From positions 62,001 through 126,000 of the IMG/VR virus record IMGVR_UViG_3300025652_000032: a stretch of DNA of 64,000 nt. One strand, written 5' to 3'. The position numbers were made by a program, and so were the translations under genes. This DNA comes from a virus. Below, piece by piece: positions 55,617 to 63,616 of the stretch (position 1 is its first letter; every line of letters starts with the position of its first letter). The notes under the pieces are model-generated. The model saw only the letters and a list, made by a program, of their open reading frames with translations. It did not search any database and was not told the origin of the DNA.

Positions 55617-56821
55617 TAGTTTAGATCAATCGATGCTGCGTTAAATTTAATTCCACTTGCGTCCCACTTCCCCGTTGAAGCAGCGCCCTGCGCCATAATT
55701 TCAATACCACCACTGATCGTCTGGAACATTGCCGTCGTTGCTGCTGTAATATTTACAGATGCAGTTGCCGAGTTCATGTTTACTTCGCCCATTGATGATG
55801 TCAGTTCCACACCTGCATCACCGGAGAGTTTAAGTTTACCCTTCGATGTTATCTCGGTGTCACCAGCAGTATTTATCACAGTAGAACCCTTTACGCCGAT
55901 AGTCATGTTGCTCTTGACTTCTGCATTTAGACTCTTTTCTATCTGAAGAGTTGCGTCTCCCTTGATGTTACCGAAGACGTTTCCACCCACTTCAAGTCCT
56001 GCGTTTCCGCGAACGAGTATGGTGATGTTGCTGTCCTTTTCACCTTCACCTTTACCACCAACGATTAGGTTTACGTTTCCTTGAACATGAACATATTCAT
56101 CTCCCGCAATCAGTTCGTACTTATCAGAAACAACCTTATGCACTTCTGTGCCTTCTGGGTGGATCTCATTGAAGGTTCCTGATTTGTGGTAGGTGTGGAT
56201 TCTCTCTGCGCCGGGAGTGTCATCGAATTCTTGGATGTGTCCTGATAGAGTTTCCTTGACATGATTGAACGGATAGATTGCGAAGTATGGTGATTGTGGT
56301 TCGTTCCAATTGCCACCAGAACTATTCGCAGTCGGAACACCTTGATAATAAGTGTCTTGCGCCTTCTTACCAATCGCAGTATCGTTTACGTTCTCATTTC
56401 TTGCAAGTCTACTTACGTCCTGCTCTCCAACCTGAGAGTGTCCGTGCTTCGACGTTTCGAATGGAAGGATACCACTCGGATCACTAAATCCTTCATTTGG
56501 ATTTGATGGATTTTGTGGTATTCCGGGAATCGAACCCAACATGATAGGTTGCTGGGCGTCATCGCCGTCACGGAAGAAACCGAAAACGTGGGATCCCGGT
56601 AACAACCCAGTGGGGGACTCACCTATGCCACATAAAGCAGCACTAGTGATGGGTTGTACCGGGTATGCCCACGGTAAATCTTCGGTCTTGATTTTGTTTT
56701 TATCTGGAACATGGAAACCAAAAATACGCACGCGACATCTACCGAGTTTTAAAGGATCACCAATATCCTCTACAACACCTTGCCACCAAACGAATCCCTG
56801 TTTTCCAAAAAATGTTTCCAT
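55616..56821 (-). CDS. gp5: Baseplate hub spike protein gp5-like, without lysozyme domain
   Basis: The 401-aa product has an N-terminal OB fold (QGFVWWQGVVEDIGDPLKLG, RCRVRIFGFH and PIMLGSIPGIP, residues about 8-100) and a C-terminal triple-stranded beta-helix needle of short repeats (NVNLIVGGKGEG; NAGLEVGGNVFGNIKGDATL; GVELTSSMGEVNMNSATAS) from about residue 235. This is the gp5/VgrG layout. The segment between (YPFNHVKETLSGHIQEFDDT) carries the VgrG-like link but no lysozyme domain, and there is no E-D-T catalytic set, unlike T4 gp5 (575 aa). Peptidoglycan digestion would need another virion enzyme. It is preceded by gp27-like and a 52-aa gene. Confidence 0.9.
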   Translation of the reverse strand: METFFGKQGFVWWQGVVEDIGDPLKLGRCRVRIFGFHVPDKNKIKTEDLPWAYPVQPITSAALCGIGESPTGLLPGSHVFGFFRDGDDAQQPIMLGSIPGIPQNPSNPNEGFSDPSGILPFETSKHGHSQVGEQDVSRLARNENVNDTAIGKKAQDTYYQGVPTANSSGGNWNEPQSPYFAIYPFNHVKETLSGHIQEFDDTPGAERIHTYHKSGTFNEIHPEGTEVHKVVSDKYELIAGDEYVHVQGNVNLIVGGKGEGEKDSNITILVRGNAGLEVGGNVFGNIKGDATLQIEKSLNAEVKSNMTIGVKGSTVINTAGDTEITSKGKLKLSGDAGVELTSSMGEVNMNSATASVNITAATTAMFQTISGGIEIMAQGAASTGKWDASGIKFNAASIDLN

Positions 56822-56823
56822 TA

Positions 56824-56982
56824 TTACTCGCTAACTGGTGATTGCCAATTTCGGGCGGCCCATTTCTCCGCCCACTGCTTCCATTCCTGTAACTCTTCGT
56901 TGCTATAATCCTTCTTTCGTTCCCACGCCTTAAATCGTTCCTCGAAAGAATCAAACTCTTGCTTCTCATTGAAATTTAACAT
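56824..56982 (-). CDS. Small charged Trp-rich protein between gp27 and gp5, 52 aa
   Basis: The ATG at 56982 has AGGAG seven bases upstream, inside the end of the gp27-like gene, and the stop is two bases before the gp5 ATG. The product is MLNFNEKQEFDSFEERFKAW followed by ERKKDYSNEELQEWKQWAEK and WAARNWQSPVSE. It is a charged amphipathic helix with five Trp. It is too neatly packed between hub genes to be chance. It may be an assembly chaperone or hub-bound peptide. No family is recognised. Confidence 0.75.
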   Translation of the reverse strand: MLNFNEKQEFDSFEERFKAWERKKDYSNEELQEWKQWAEKWAARNWQSPVSE

Positions 56983-56983
56983 T

Positions 56984-58321
56984 TTAATCTCCTGCATTCA
57001 TAAATTCAAATGGTAGCGAATCCCGTGACAATTCTAGTCTTGTTGTGTAACCTTTTTCTTTATTTATCACATGCTGAAGACTAGTTACGAGATATCTACC
57101 GGACAACATTCTATCCTTTGGATCTAATGATCCATCTTCTATAGGTTCCAATTTTGGAACATCCAAACTTACCACATCGCCAACTCTCCTATTTGAGTCA
57201 CCCGAAACAATGATGGAAAGGGAAGACGATCTTGCCCTTAAAATTGATGATCTTCTCTTTAGAGTAAAATCGGAATACCGAAAATTATCATCAATCCCAT
57301 CTTGAGATAACGAACTAGTACCAACGAAGTTAAAATTGGACTGTACGTTTTTATTCACATTCAAGTTAGAATCCCTCGCAATGAGTGGGTGGGTTTCTAC
57401 TGAATCAGTTTTATCGAAATGTTCGAGGTAATCGAACTGCCGCGAAGAATATTCTTTAGTCACCAAATCCAACGAAACAATCTCACTAGCATAAACACCA
57501 TTATCAATTTCTTTCACTTTATCAAAATGTCTGTTAAACCTCAAGTCTTCTATCTGACAAAATTTCTTTACCAACCCTTCATCGGTAGAAATATCTACAG
57601 GAAGATTTGATTGGTTGTAATTATACTCGACAAGTGGACTACCCGATGCCAACTCGTGTAAACTTCGAAAGTGGTATCCATCCATATTTTCATATAACAG
57701 GAAACTGCAATCTTCTATATTTGATGACGACACCGCCCTTTTCGCCAACCAATTCATAGTTTTATATGTTCCCCAATTTGGAATGATGAATGAATGTGTA
57801 TTCGTAGTGGGTTGTGTAGTGACAAGTGGATTTGATAATTTAGACTCTGCAATTTTGCTAACAATCTCAGATATAGTTCCCTTGTACGATCCTTGAACTT
57901 TACTCTGCATCGAAAGATATGCATCTTCTGATATGAAACCCAATGTAACTTCTTTACCTTTACCAGTATATGCCAATTGCAATTGATTATAGTTTGTAAC
58001 GTAAAATTTCTTCTTTACCATTATACCCGACATCCCCGGAGTAGTAAAGGAAATTTGTATGTAATCCTGTCCGTTCAATTCTAGTCTATCAGTTAAATTG
58101 GCAAAGTCCAGAAACTTCACTTCGCCGTACATGAAGTTTTGGTATAGACTCTCTGATACTACGAGATTGATAAGACCTGTTTGGTTCACTATGTCGATAG
58201 CAAGTTTATTTGGACCAAAGAGAACAAGTTCTTCCATGGCATAATCACCAAACCCAGTCCATCTAGTCAGGTCTTTTGGTTTTACAAATTCTGCTCTGTG
58301 TTTGGACTCATAATCAGGCAT
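56984..58321 (-). CDS. gp27: Baseplate hub protein gp27-like
   Basis: The 445-aa product precedes gp5 and has the layout of gp27 (T4: 391 aa), the trimeric hub cup that binds gp5 and connects to the tube. Visible features are DYAMEELVLFGPNKLAIDIVN, LYQNFMYGEVKFLDFANLTD, NGQDYIQISFTTPGMSGI, and THSFIIPNWGTYKTMNWLAK with SSSNIEDCSFLLYENMDGY, the VgrG-type tube-like domain sequence. The C-terminus (RYLVTSLQHVINKEKGYTTR) is typical of hub proteins. It overlaps gp53 by eight bases. The hub role is well supported by pattern and synteny. Confidence 0.85.
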   Translation of the reverse strand: MPDYESKHRAEFVKPKDLTRWTGFGDYAMEELVLFGPNKLAIDIVNQTGLINLVVSESLYQNFMYGEVKFLDFANLTDRLELNGQDYIQISFTTPGMSGIMVKKKFYVTNYNQLQLAYTGKGKEVTLGFISEDAYLSMQSKVQGSYKGTISEIVSKIAESKLSNPLVTTQPTTNTHSFIIPNWGTYKTMNWLAKRAVSSSNIEDCSFLLYENMDGYHFRSLHELASGSPLVEYNYNQSNLPVDISTDEGLVKKFCQIEDLRFNRHFDKVKEIDNGVYASEIVSLDLVTKEYSSRQFDYLEHFDKTDSVETHPLIARDSNLNVNKNVQSNFNFVGTSSLSQDGIDDNFRYSDFTLKRRSSILRARSSSLSIIVSGDSNRRVGDVVSLDVPKLEPIEDGSLDPKDRMLSGRYLVTSLQHVINKEKGYTTRLELSRDSLPFEFMNAGD

Positions 58322-59246
58322 TTAATAAATTATCCAATGATGTATCAATTGTGTTTAAGTATTTTGGATGAAGGAGTTTTATATTTTTCTTGTCATCATT
58401 CAACTCTTCTTCGTAATTTTGTATCGTGATTACATTGTTGTTTGAGTTGTCGCCACATATTCCCATATAAGCACCAAGATTCGTCGCATAAAATTTTACT
58501 ATGCTTTCAACAACTCCGCCGGTGCTTCCCAATACTGCCGTTTCATTGTTTACTTCAGCGAGGGGATTTAGATATTCGAAATCCCCGGTAATTCCACTTC
58601 TACCATCAAAATGGTGAACTGCACTCGGTGTAGTTGTAACTCGCTGAACTGTTGCGATTTTCCTACTTCCCGCCGTGGCGCCAGTTGCAATTCTATCACC
58701 CTCTTGGAATGTTCGTGTGTAATACTTCAGAGTTAGTTTACTGAGATCAGGATCCCAAGAGTGGACAAGTGCTTCTCCATCTAGACTGAAATACGCACCT
58801 TCTTTGTTTGTTTCTCCGTCTGTGTGATAGATCGTTTCGTTCTTAATAAACTTTCCAGTGAACATATTCTTGACATCAACTCCATCACCATCGCCCCCTG
58901 TTCCACCAGAACCACCACCAGAAAGGAAAAGAGAAATTCCGGGGTATGTCTTCTCTATCCAGTTTTCGAACGTCAAGTTATCGAGAGTCCAATCATAGTA
59001 CGGATGAATTATATCATTGAAGAGGAGAACCAACCAGTGAAATTCTGGGTTGCCATATAATTTATCTGCTATGATCTCGGGAGTATCACCGTCCTGTACT
59101 GTATACTCAAGAAACATTTCGGTTTGATCCTTTAACTCAGGAGAAAACCCAATACGTTTCATGATATTGACAACGGCCTTTTGCTTTACTTCCGAATTTT
59201 GAAGGAACGGATACCTTGTTAGGGGAAACTTACTAAAAAATGCCAT
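58314..59246 (-). CDS. gp53: Baseplate wedge protein gp53 with inserted domain
   Basis: The start is the ATG at 59246 (MAFFSKFPLTRYPFLQNSEV), coupled to the gp48 stop by a TGATG overlap, with GGAGG upstream. The first 100 residues match gp53, including a LysM-like stretch TVQDGDTPEIIADKLYGNPE followed by FHWLVLLFNDIIHPYYDW, which in T4 joins wedges around the hub. At 310 aa it is much longer than T4 gp53 (196 aa). The extra part begins with a Gly linker (GGGSGGTGGDGDG, about residues 104-117) and a beta-type domain up to about residue 235, and the gp53-type end (NVITIQNYEEELNDDKKNIK) closes the protein. Confidence 0.88.
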   Translation of the reverse strand: MAFFSKFPLTRYPFLQNSEVKQKAVVNIMKRIGFSPELKDQTEMFLEYTVQDGDTPEIIADKLYGNPEFHWLVLLFNDIIHPYYDWTLDNLTFENWIEKTYPGISLFLSGGGSGGTGGDGDGVDVKNMFTGKFIKNETIYHTDGETNKEGAYFSLDGEALVHSWDPDLSKLTLKYYTRTFQEGDRIATGATAGSRKIATVQRVTTTPSAVHHFDGRSGITGDFEYLNPLAEVNNETAVLGSTGGVVESIVKFYATNLGAYMGICGDNSNNNVITIQNYEEELNDDKKNIKLLHPKYLNTIDTSLDNLLNA

Positions 59247-60679
59247 CAATAACCCTCCAAGATGTCATCCTTAACATTGATGTCGAGTTCTTTGAATGTC
59301 AGAGACATGGTTGTTGCGACTGGCGCACCACTACCGAAAGCACTGAAGTTCCCGTTCGGCGTGAAATCTACGTTGACTTCTGTTAATGCACAATCACGCA
59401 TTTTTAGGAGAAACGGATTTTCCACAACGCTGTTCATGTTTCTCTTATAGAATTTTATTGCGAATATGGATGGTGGCACAAGGAAGTTTCCGCCAGTTGC
59501 TAATGCTGGTGCAGAATGGAAGCGGAACATCTTAATGATTGCTTCTACCATCTGTGATTCTTTCAGGTTTCTAGGATAAAACTCATAAGAAAACTCGAAT
59601 GTTCTGAGTTCGGGTGAGTTGTATACAAGTTCTTTTCTCGGGTTGATCGCTTTACCAAGAAGTTGGGTCGCTGCGGACTCTAACTCTGTGTCCATTCCGA
59701 TGACACTAGCAACACTGTCTAACGCACCGATTGCTTTTCTCATCGCTATTGGGCCTGCTGCTTGAATCATATTCATGGCCTCTTTGCCCGCATCTCCGAA
59801 GTTACCAGACATCAATGCTTTTCCTGCGGCCGCAAGAGCAGTTGTTGATTGTCCCAAAATAGAGGCAAACAATAAACTGGGTGTATCATAACTCTGCAAA
59901 GAAAGATTATTGATTTTGTGTGGCATGTAAAGGAAGCAAGTATCTTTTGACTTATACTTCTTCTGTCGCAGAGTTCTGGTTGGGTTTGGAGTTCGTACTC
60001 GTTTGTTTACCCCACCTCTGTAGTTTTGATTGCCCATAAAATCAACTCTTTGTTGAATTATTTCATCACTCGAAAGTCTAACTGACTGCACAGTATCAAT
60101 TCGTTCTGTTATGACACCTGTCGTATTTGCACCAGTTCCTGCATTTCGATTCGTAATTGCTCTCTGTCTATAGATGGGATCGCCCGGGACCTCTTTGCTG
60201 CGGGTTGGTTGATACCCAATTGGTGTCAACCCCATATTTGCTATATCCTCATCGCTCATCTGAGCAACGCGATCCTTCCATGAATTGTCCTCTTCATTTA
60301 GTGGATTTTCTTTAAGGAGTGTACTGAGTCTATCAGCATTTCGTAATTGGGCACTCTGTGTTTCATACATGTTGAACTGCATGAAGTGTGTAGTATCTGC
60401 ATCGGGACTCGTCGCAAGATCAATAGGGAAAGCAAAAACAGATGAGTTTGATGGGTTATTTGTCGTCTTGTATAAATTTGCAAGCGGACCTTCGGCCTTG
60501 TTCAACTCATTTTCATATCTACGAGAAGGATCTAACCGATTTGCCTCATAATCACCAGTATAAATTTCAACAGCATTTTGATTACTATAGAAAGAATTCC
60601 TGTTTTGGGAGATATCCTTTGCTCCCTCTATAATATTGGAAACCATCCCGTTATCTTGTTGTCCGTCGAATGCGGTCAT
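59246..60679 (-). CDS. gp48: Baseplate tail tube cap protein gp48-like
   Basis: The 477-aa product carries the gp48 C-terminal domain (T4: 364 aa): FEFSYEFYPRNLKESQMVEA, IIKMFRFHSAPAL, PSIFAIKFYKRN, then VNVDFTPNGNFSAFGSGAPV and TTMSLTFKELDINVKDDILE. The middle is hydrophobic and Ala/Gly-rich (LLFASILGQSTTALAAAGKA), as in this family. gp48 sits on the hub and begins the tail tube with gp54. AGGAG lies upstream of the ATG at 60679. It is the first gene of the long minus-strand unit, back to back with gp4. Confidence 0.88.
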   Translation of the reverse strand: MTAFDGQQDNGMVSNIIEGAKDISQNRNSFYSNQNAVEIYTGDYEANRLDPSRRYENELNKAEGPLANLYKTTNNPSNSSVFAFPIDLATSPDADTTHFMQFNMYETQSAQLRNADRLSTLLKENPLNEEDNSWKDRVAQMSDEDIANMGLTPIGYQPTRSKEVPGDPIYRQRAITNRNAGTGANTTGVITERIDTVQSVRLSSDEIIQQRVDFMGNQNYRGGVNKRVRTPNPTRTLRQKKYKSKDTCFLYMPHKINNLSLQSYDTPSLLFASILGQSTTALAAAGKALMSGNFGDAGKEAMNMIQAAGPIAMRKAIGALDSVASVIGMDTELESAATQLLGKAINPRKELVYNSPELRTFEFSYEFYPRNLKESQMVEAIIKMFRFHSAPALATGGNFLVPPSIFAIKFYKRNMNSVVENPFLLKMRDCALTEVNVDFTPNGNFSAFGSGAPVATTMSLTFKELDINVKDDILEGY

Positions 60680-60715
60680 GCAATTTTTCTCCTATGGTTC
60701 TACTACATACTATAT
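60680..60715. other. 36-base divergent intergenic region
   Basis: The gap separates the two transcription directions (gp48 leftward, gp4 rightward). It holds the gp48 ribosome site (AGGAGAAAA on the minus strand). No ribosome site is evident for gp4, and no exact TATAAATA box for either strand is present in the gap. Two plus-strand TATAAATT look-alikes lie inside gp48 at 60471-60478 and 60559-60566, either of which could serve gp4. Confidence 0.5.
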
Positions 60716-61150
60716 ATGGCATACAAAGGAAAGTATAAACCAAAGTATCCAGAGAAATACGACGGTGATCCCACCAAAATTGTGTATAGAAGTCTCTGGG
60801 AACGAAGGTTCATGGTTTACTGTGATAAGAACAAGTCTATCTTGTCATGGGGATCTGAGACTGTGGTTGTCCCATATAAATCCCCTGTCGATAATAAATT
60901 ACACCGTTACTATGTAGATTTTATAGTGACTTCAATCAATAGAAATGGTCACAAAGAAACCACATTGATTGAGATCAAACCAAAAAAACAATGCAAACCC
61001 CCAGAGAAGAAGAAGCGAGTCTCTAGATCATACATCAATGAGGTGAAGCGATGGGGTGTGAATTCTGCTAAATGGAAGTACGCGATGGATTATGCAGAAA
61101 ATCGCGGATGGAAATTTAAAATCCTAACAGAAGAGGTATTGTTTAAGTGA
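60716..61150 (+). CDS. gp4: Head completion protein gp4 (PD-(D/E)XK nuclease fold)
   Basis: The start is the ATG at 60716 (MAYKGKYKPKYPEKYDG), giving 144 aa, the size of T4 gp4 (150 aa); the longer open frame upstream is antisense to gp48. The sequence holds a PD-(D/E)XK nuclease layout: Glu29 in YRSLWERRF, Asp68 in YYVDFIV and the pair Glu86/Lys88 in TLIEIKPKK, similar to TnsA-type nucleases. gp4 acts after packaging in head completion, perhaps trimming or sealing DNA at the neck. A GTGA overlap couples it to the next gene. No ribosome site is obvious before the ATG, so it may be weakly translated. Confidence 0.9.
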   Translation: MAYKGKYKPKYPEKYDGDPTKIVYRSLWERRFMVYCDKNKSILSWGSETVVVPYKSPVDNKLHRYYVDFIVTSINRNGHKETTLIEIKPKKQCKPPEKKKRVSRSYINEVKRWGVNSAKWKYAMDYAENRGWKFKILTEEVLFK

Positions 61151-61998
61151 GCGAAAATAGAAAAAATCGAAGATCGGAGATGTTCAAATCTATTGCAAAA
61201 GACCTTAGAGAAATAAGTTCTGCACTCAGATCCGAACCCGATGTTCCTGCACCAAAAAACAGAATGCTGTATGAGGCCGCAGAGTTCACTAGACCAAAGT
61301 CAGAAAAAGAAGTAGAAGAAAAAATAAATCAACGAGATCTAATCAAAGGAATTTCTAAATTAGACTACACTGATCTAAAACTGAACGTATTCGATGCGAT
61401 TAAAGAAGTTCGTGACGCTGTAAACGCACCAACCGATGGCGAAGCAGCATTGAAGTGGATGGAACTTGCAATCAGTCAATTATATGAGGATGCAGATCTA
61501 TCAGTGGAAGAGAGATTCCTTCGAGATGAAAAGCGTCTCATATCTACATCAGGTTTCAAGCGTCCCGGTGAGATGTTCATGTTCAACTACGAACCCAGAA
61601 CCAGATCAAAACTAGAATTCTATGATACTTTCCCTCTGATTTATTTGGTAAAGGTTGAACCGGGTAAGTTACATGGACTAAATCTGCACTATCTGCCACC
61701 CAAAATCAGGACTATATTTTTCATGAACCTACAACAACTCAGAACTGGTATCGGAACAGAAGCACGCCTGGGTAAACTTGATATTAGTATATTAAAGGCA
61801 TCGAATCGGTATAAATACTTTAGACCATGTTATAGAGTTTATTCTATGAAGAGAATCAACTCCAGAATGTTGAAGATACCAGCAGAGGATTGGCCAATTG
61901 CAATACAACTTCCTCTGGAGAGATTTAAGAAAACGTCGAAGTATAATGTTTGGACCGACAGTAGAAGAACAATCGCACAACGAAGAGGAGAAATCTGA
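61147..61998 (+). CDS. Conserved virion-type protein following gp4, 283 aa
   Basis: The start is a GTG at 61147 overlapping the gp4 stop. Residues 1-120 are charged and helical. From about residue 135 comes a well-conserved myovirus signature: MFMFNYEPRTRSKLEFYDTF, PLIYLVKVEPGKLHGLNLHY and LPPKIRTIFF, followed by SILKASNRYKYFRPCYRVY and a closing LERFKKTSKYNVWTDSRR. I recognise the family as widespread in T4-like and related phages but not its experimental role. Its size and place next to gp4 allow a comparison with T4 gp2 (DNA end protector), but the signature does not prove it. Confidence 0.72.
   Translation: MSENRKNRRSEMFKSIAKDLREISSALRSEPDVPAPKNRMLYEAAEFTRPKSEKEVEEKINQRDLIKGISKLDYTDLKLNVFDAIKEVRDAVNAPTDGEAALKWMELAISQLYEDADLSVEERFLRDEKRLISTSGFKRPGEMFMFNYEPRTRSKLEFYDTFPLIYLVKVEPGKLHGLNLHYLPPKIRTIFFMNLQQLRTGIGTEARLGKLDISILKASNRYKYFRPCYRVYSMKRINSRMLKIPAEDWPIAIQLPLERFKKTSKYNVWTDSRRTIAQRRGEI
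61810..61817 (+). promoter_or_regulatory. Possible late promoter TATAAATA inside the gene upstream of the tube-fold gene
   Basis: An exact plus-strand TATAAATA lies 180 bases before the gp54-like start. It falls on the codons of RYKYF, part of a conserved protein signature, so coding constraint alone could explain it. It is listed as a candidate only. Confidence 0.3.
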
Positions 61999-62891
61999 TG
62001 TCTGCTAGATCAGAAGCAAAACAATTAAACCACGCACTTCCTGTAAGTCCAATCGACTCCACCACTGGTTCTTCTTCGGAAGATGTTGTTATTGAGATGT
62101 TGAAAAGATCTGAAAAGGAAATGTCTAATCGGAATCAAATCAGCAAAAGTGCATTCAATCAATCAAAATCAATTCAGGATTTCTTCCAGAAAATAAACAG
62201 TACAGGATTATACTCACCATCAAGATATGATGTCTCCTTTGATAAACAAATCATAAGTAGAGAAGCACAAGATATGCTGACGTTCCAGTGTATCGACATA
62301 TCATTCCCCGGCAAAAACTTTAGAACAGCAGATGTTCGGACATATGGACCAGTAAGAAGACCTGTTATTGATGCAGAATTCAACGGTGAATTAACAATGA
62401 CGTTCCGGGTAAGTCGTGACTTTGCCGAGACAAAATATATCGATGAGTGGATGGATTTTATCTCTTCACCAAGGACTCGATATGATGTGCAATACTACGA
62501 TGACTACGTTTGCAACTTATACATTGATGCACTAGACAAGGGAATAGATGTAGACGCCGTTCCCGGTGTATCTACCTACAAATCAAGCAACGTGCTATAC
62601 AGATGCGAGGTTCGTGAGGTATATCCAAAATCAATGGACAGTATCCCACTCGGATTTGCAAAGGCAAATGAGATTGCCACGTTCAGTGTCACATTTGCAT
62701 ATCGAGATTGGATAATCATTCCAATTCCTGTTGGAAATAATGATGATCTACAAAACCAAGCAATACTAAGACAATTTGACAGACGACAGGTTGGAAGAGA
62801 ACAACCTAATGAAGCAGATATCGGGAGAGAAGTCGGTCCATTACGCGGCGTGGATTTCCAGATACCCGGTGGTGATTTCGGACTTGCATAA
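61998..62891 (+). CDS. Tail-tube-fold baseplate protein, gp54-like
   Basis: The 297-aa protein starts at a TGATG overlap. After a hydrophilic N-terminus it has a tail-tube-type domain: LYSPSRYDVSFDKQI, DMLTFQCIDISFPGKNFRTA, TYGPVRRPVIDAEFNGELTM, FIDEWMDF-type stretch (TKYIDEWMDFISSP) and a closing NEIATFSVTFAYRDWIIIPI. This is the pattern of gp19-like tube proteins and of gp54, the protein that starts tube polymerisation at the baseplate (T4 gp54, 320 aa). With gp19 and gp48 recognised elsewhere, gp54 is the best fit. The C-terminal tail is charged (QPNEADIGREVGPLRG). Confidence 0.72.
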   Translation: MSARSEAKQLNHALPVSPIDSTTGSSSEDVVIEMLKRSEKEMSNRNQISKSAFNQSKSIQDFFQKINSTGLYSPSRYDVSFDKQIISREAQDMLTFQCIDISFPGKNFRTADVRTYGPVRRPVIDAEFNGELTMTFRVSRDFAETKYIDEWMDFISSPRTRYDVQYYDDYVCNLYIDALDKGIDVDAVPGVSTYKSSNVLYRCEVREVYPKSMDSIPLGFAKANEIATFSVTFAYRDWIIIPIPVGNNDDLQNQAILRQFDRRQVGREQPNEADIGREVGPLRGVDFQIPGGDFGLA

Positions 62892-62911
62892 AGTGAAAGG
62901 AACAATACAAT

Positions 62912-63616
62912 ATGCCATTACCAACAGTAGAGACACCCACATATAGTTTTACACTTCCAGATTCTAAAAGAAAGATCAATTACAGACCCTTTCGAGTAAA
63001 GGAAGAGAAAGTTTTGCTTCTTGCATCAGAATCTGGTGATGTGAATACGATTTACCAAGCAGTTCATGATATAGTTCTTTCTTGCACAGACGGAAAGTTG
63101 GATATTTTTAAATCAACGTCCATCGATTCTGAATATGCATTGATCAAACTACGAGCATCGTCTGTTGGTGAAACGATGAAACCAGAGTTGCAGTGTATTC
63201 ATTGCGAAAGCAGTTGTTCTGTTAACATAAAAACAGATGATCTCGTAATAGACGACAGCATGAAAAAAGATAATCGGATCAAAGTAAATAAATCAATAAT
63301 CATTGATCTTAAATTCCCTTCGTTTGCAGATGAACTGAGAAACAGCACCATGCAGGATCAGGTTGATATGGTATTTGATTCTGTTTGTTCTTCGATTGAT
63401 AAGATCTATTCGGATGATGAAGTTTTCGACGCAACAGACTATCAGAAAGAAGAAATTGAAGAGTTTGTTAACAACCTCGAAAGTGATACCTTTACACAAA
63501 TCCTAGAGTTCATCAAATCAAAACCAAGGGTGAAGATTCCAGTAAAATTTATATGTCCTAACTGCAAAAAGGAAAACGAATTTAAGATTGAAGGTGTAGA
63601 CGGTTTTTTCGTCTAA
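62912..63616 (+). CDS. gp26: Baseplate hub assembly protein gp26
   Basis: The 234-aa product fits the T4 base plate protein family of gp26 (T4: 208 aa): YSFTLPDSKRKINYRPFRVK, EEKVLLLASESGD and IDSEYALIKLRASSVGETMK are the hallmark. Cys95, Cys98 and Cys102 (CIHCESSC) with Cys215 and Cys218 (CPNC) suggest a zinc ribbon. AAAGGA lies upstream of the ATG. gp26 and its partner are now seen as assembly factors acting on the tape-measure and hub (family knowledge). Near its end the codons GGT TTT TTC GTC TAA form a T TTT TTC slippery site; a -1 shift would extend it into the next gene to about 293 aa. Confidence 0.92.
   Translation: MPLPTVETPTYSFTLPDSKRKINYRPFRVKEEKVLLLASESGDVNTIYQAVHDIVLSCTDGKLDIFKSTSIDSEYALIKLRASSVGETMKPELQCIHCESSCSVNIKTDDLVIDDSMKKDNRIKVNKSIIIDLKFPSFADELRNSTMQDQVDMVFDSVCSSIDKIYSDDEVFDATDYQKEEIEEFVNNLESDTFTQILEFIKSKPRVKIPVKFICPNCKKENEFKIEGVDGFFV
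63604..63610 (+). promoter_or_regulatory. Candidate programmed -1 frameshift site (T TTT TTC) at gp26 end
   Basis: The heptamer T TTT TTC is in the correct phase for a simultaneous -1 slip (codons TTT and TTC of gp26). The shifted frame reads CGT CTA ATG and continues without stop into the 58-aa gene. The site is two codons before the gp26 stop, and the partner start codon overlaps the stop (TAATG). A stem-loop lies 25 bases downstream. The arrangement parallels lambda G/GT. Confidence 0.6.

Noticed and set aside
56757-56969. 70-aa minus-strand open frame across gp5 start
   Set aside because: It is out of frame with gp5 and with the 52-aa gene; the latter has the ribosome site and the neat boundaries.
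61147-61998. Firm naming of this gene as gp2 DNA end protector
   Set aside because: Position and length agree, but I cannot match its conserved signature to gp2 from memory, so it is left unnamed.
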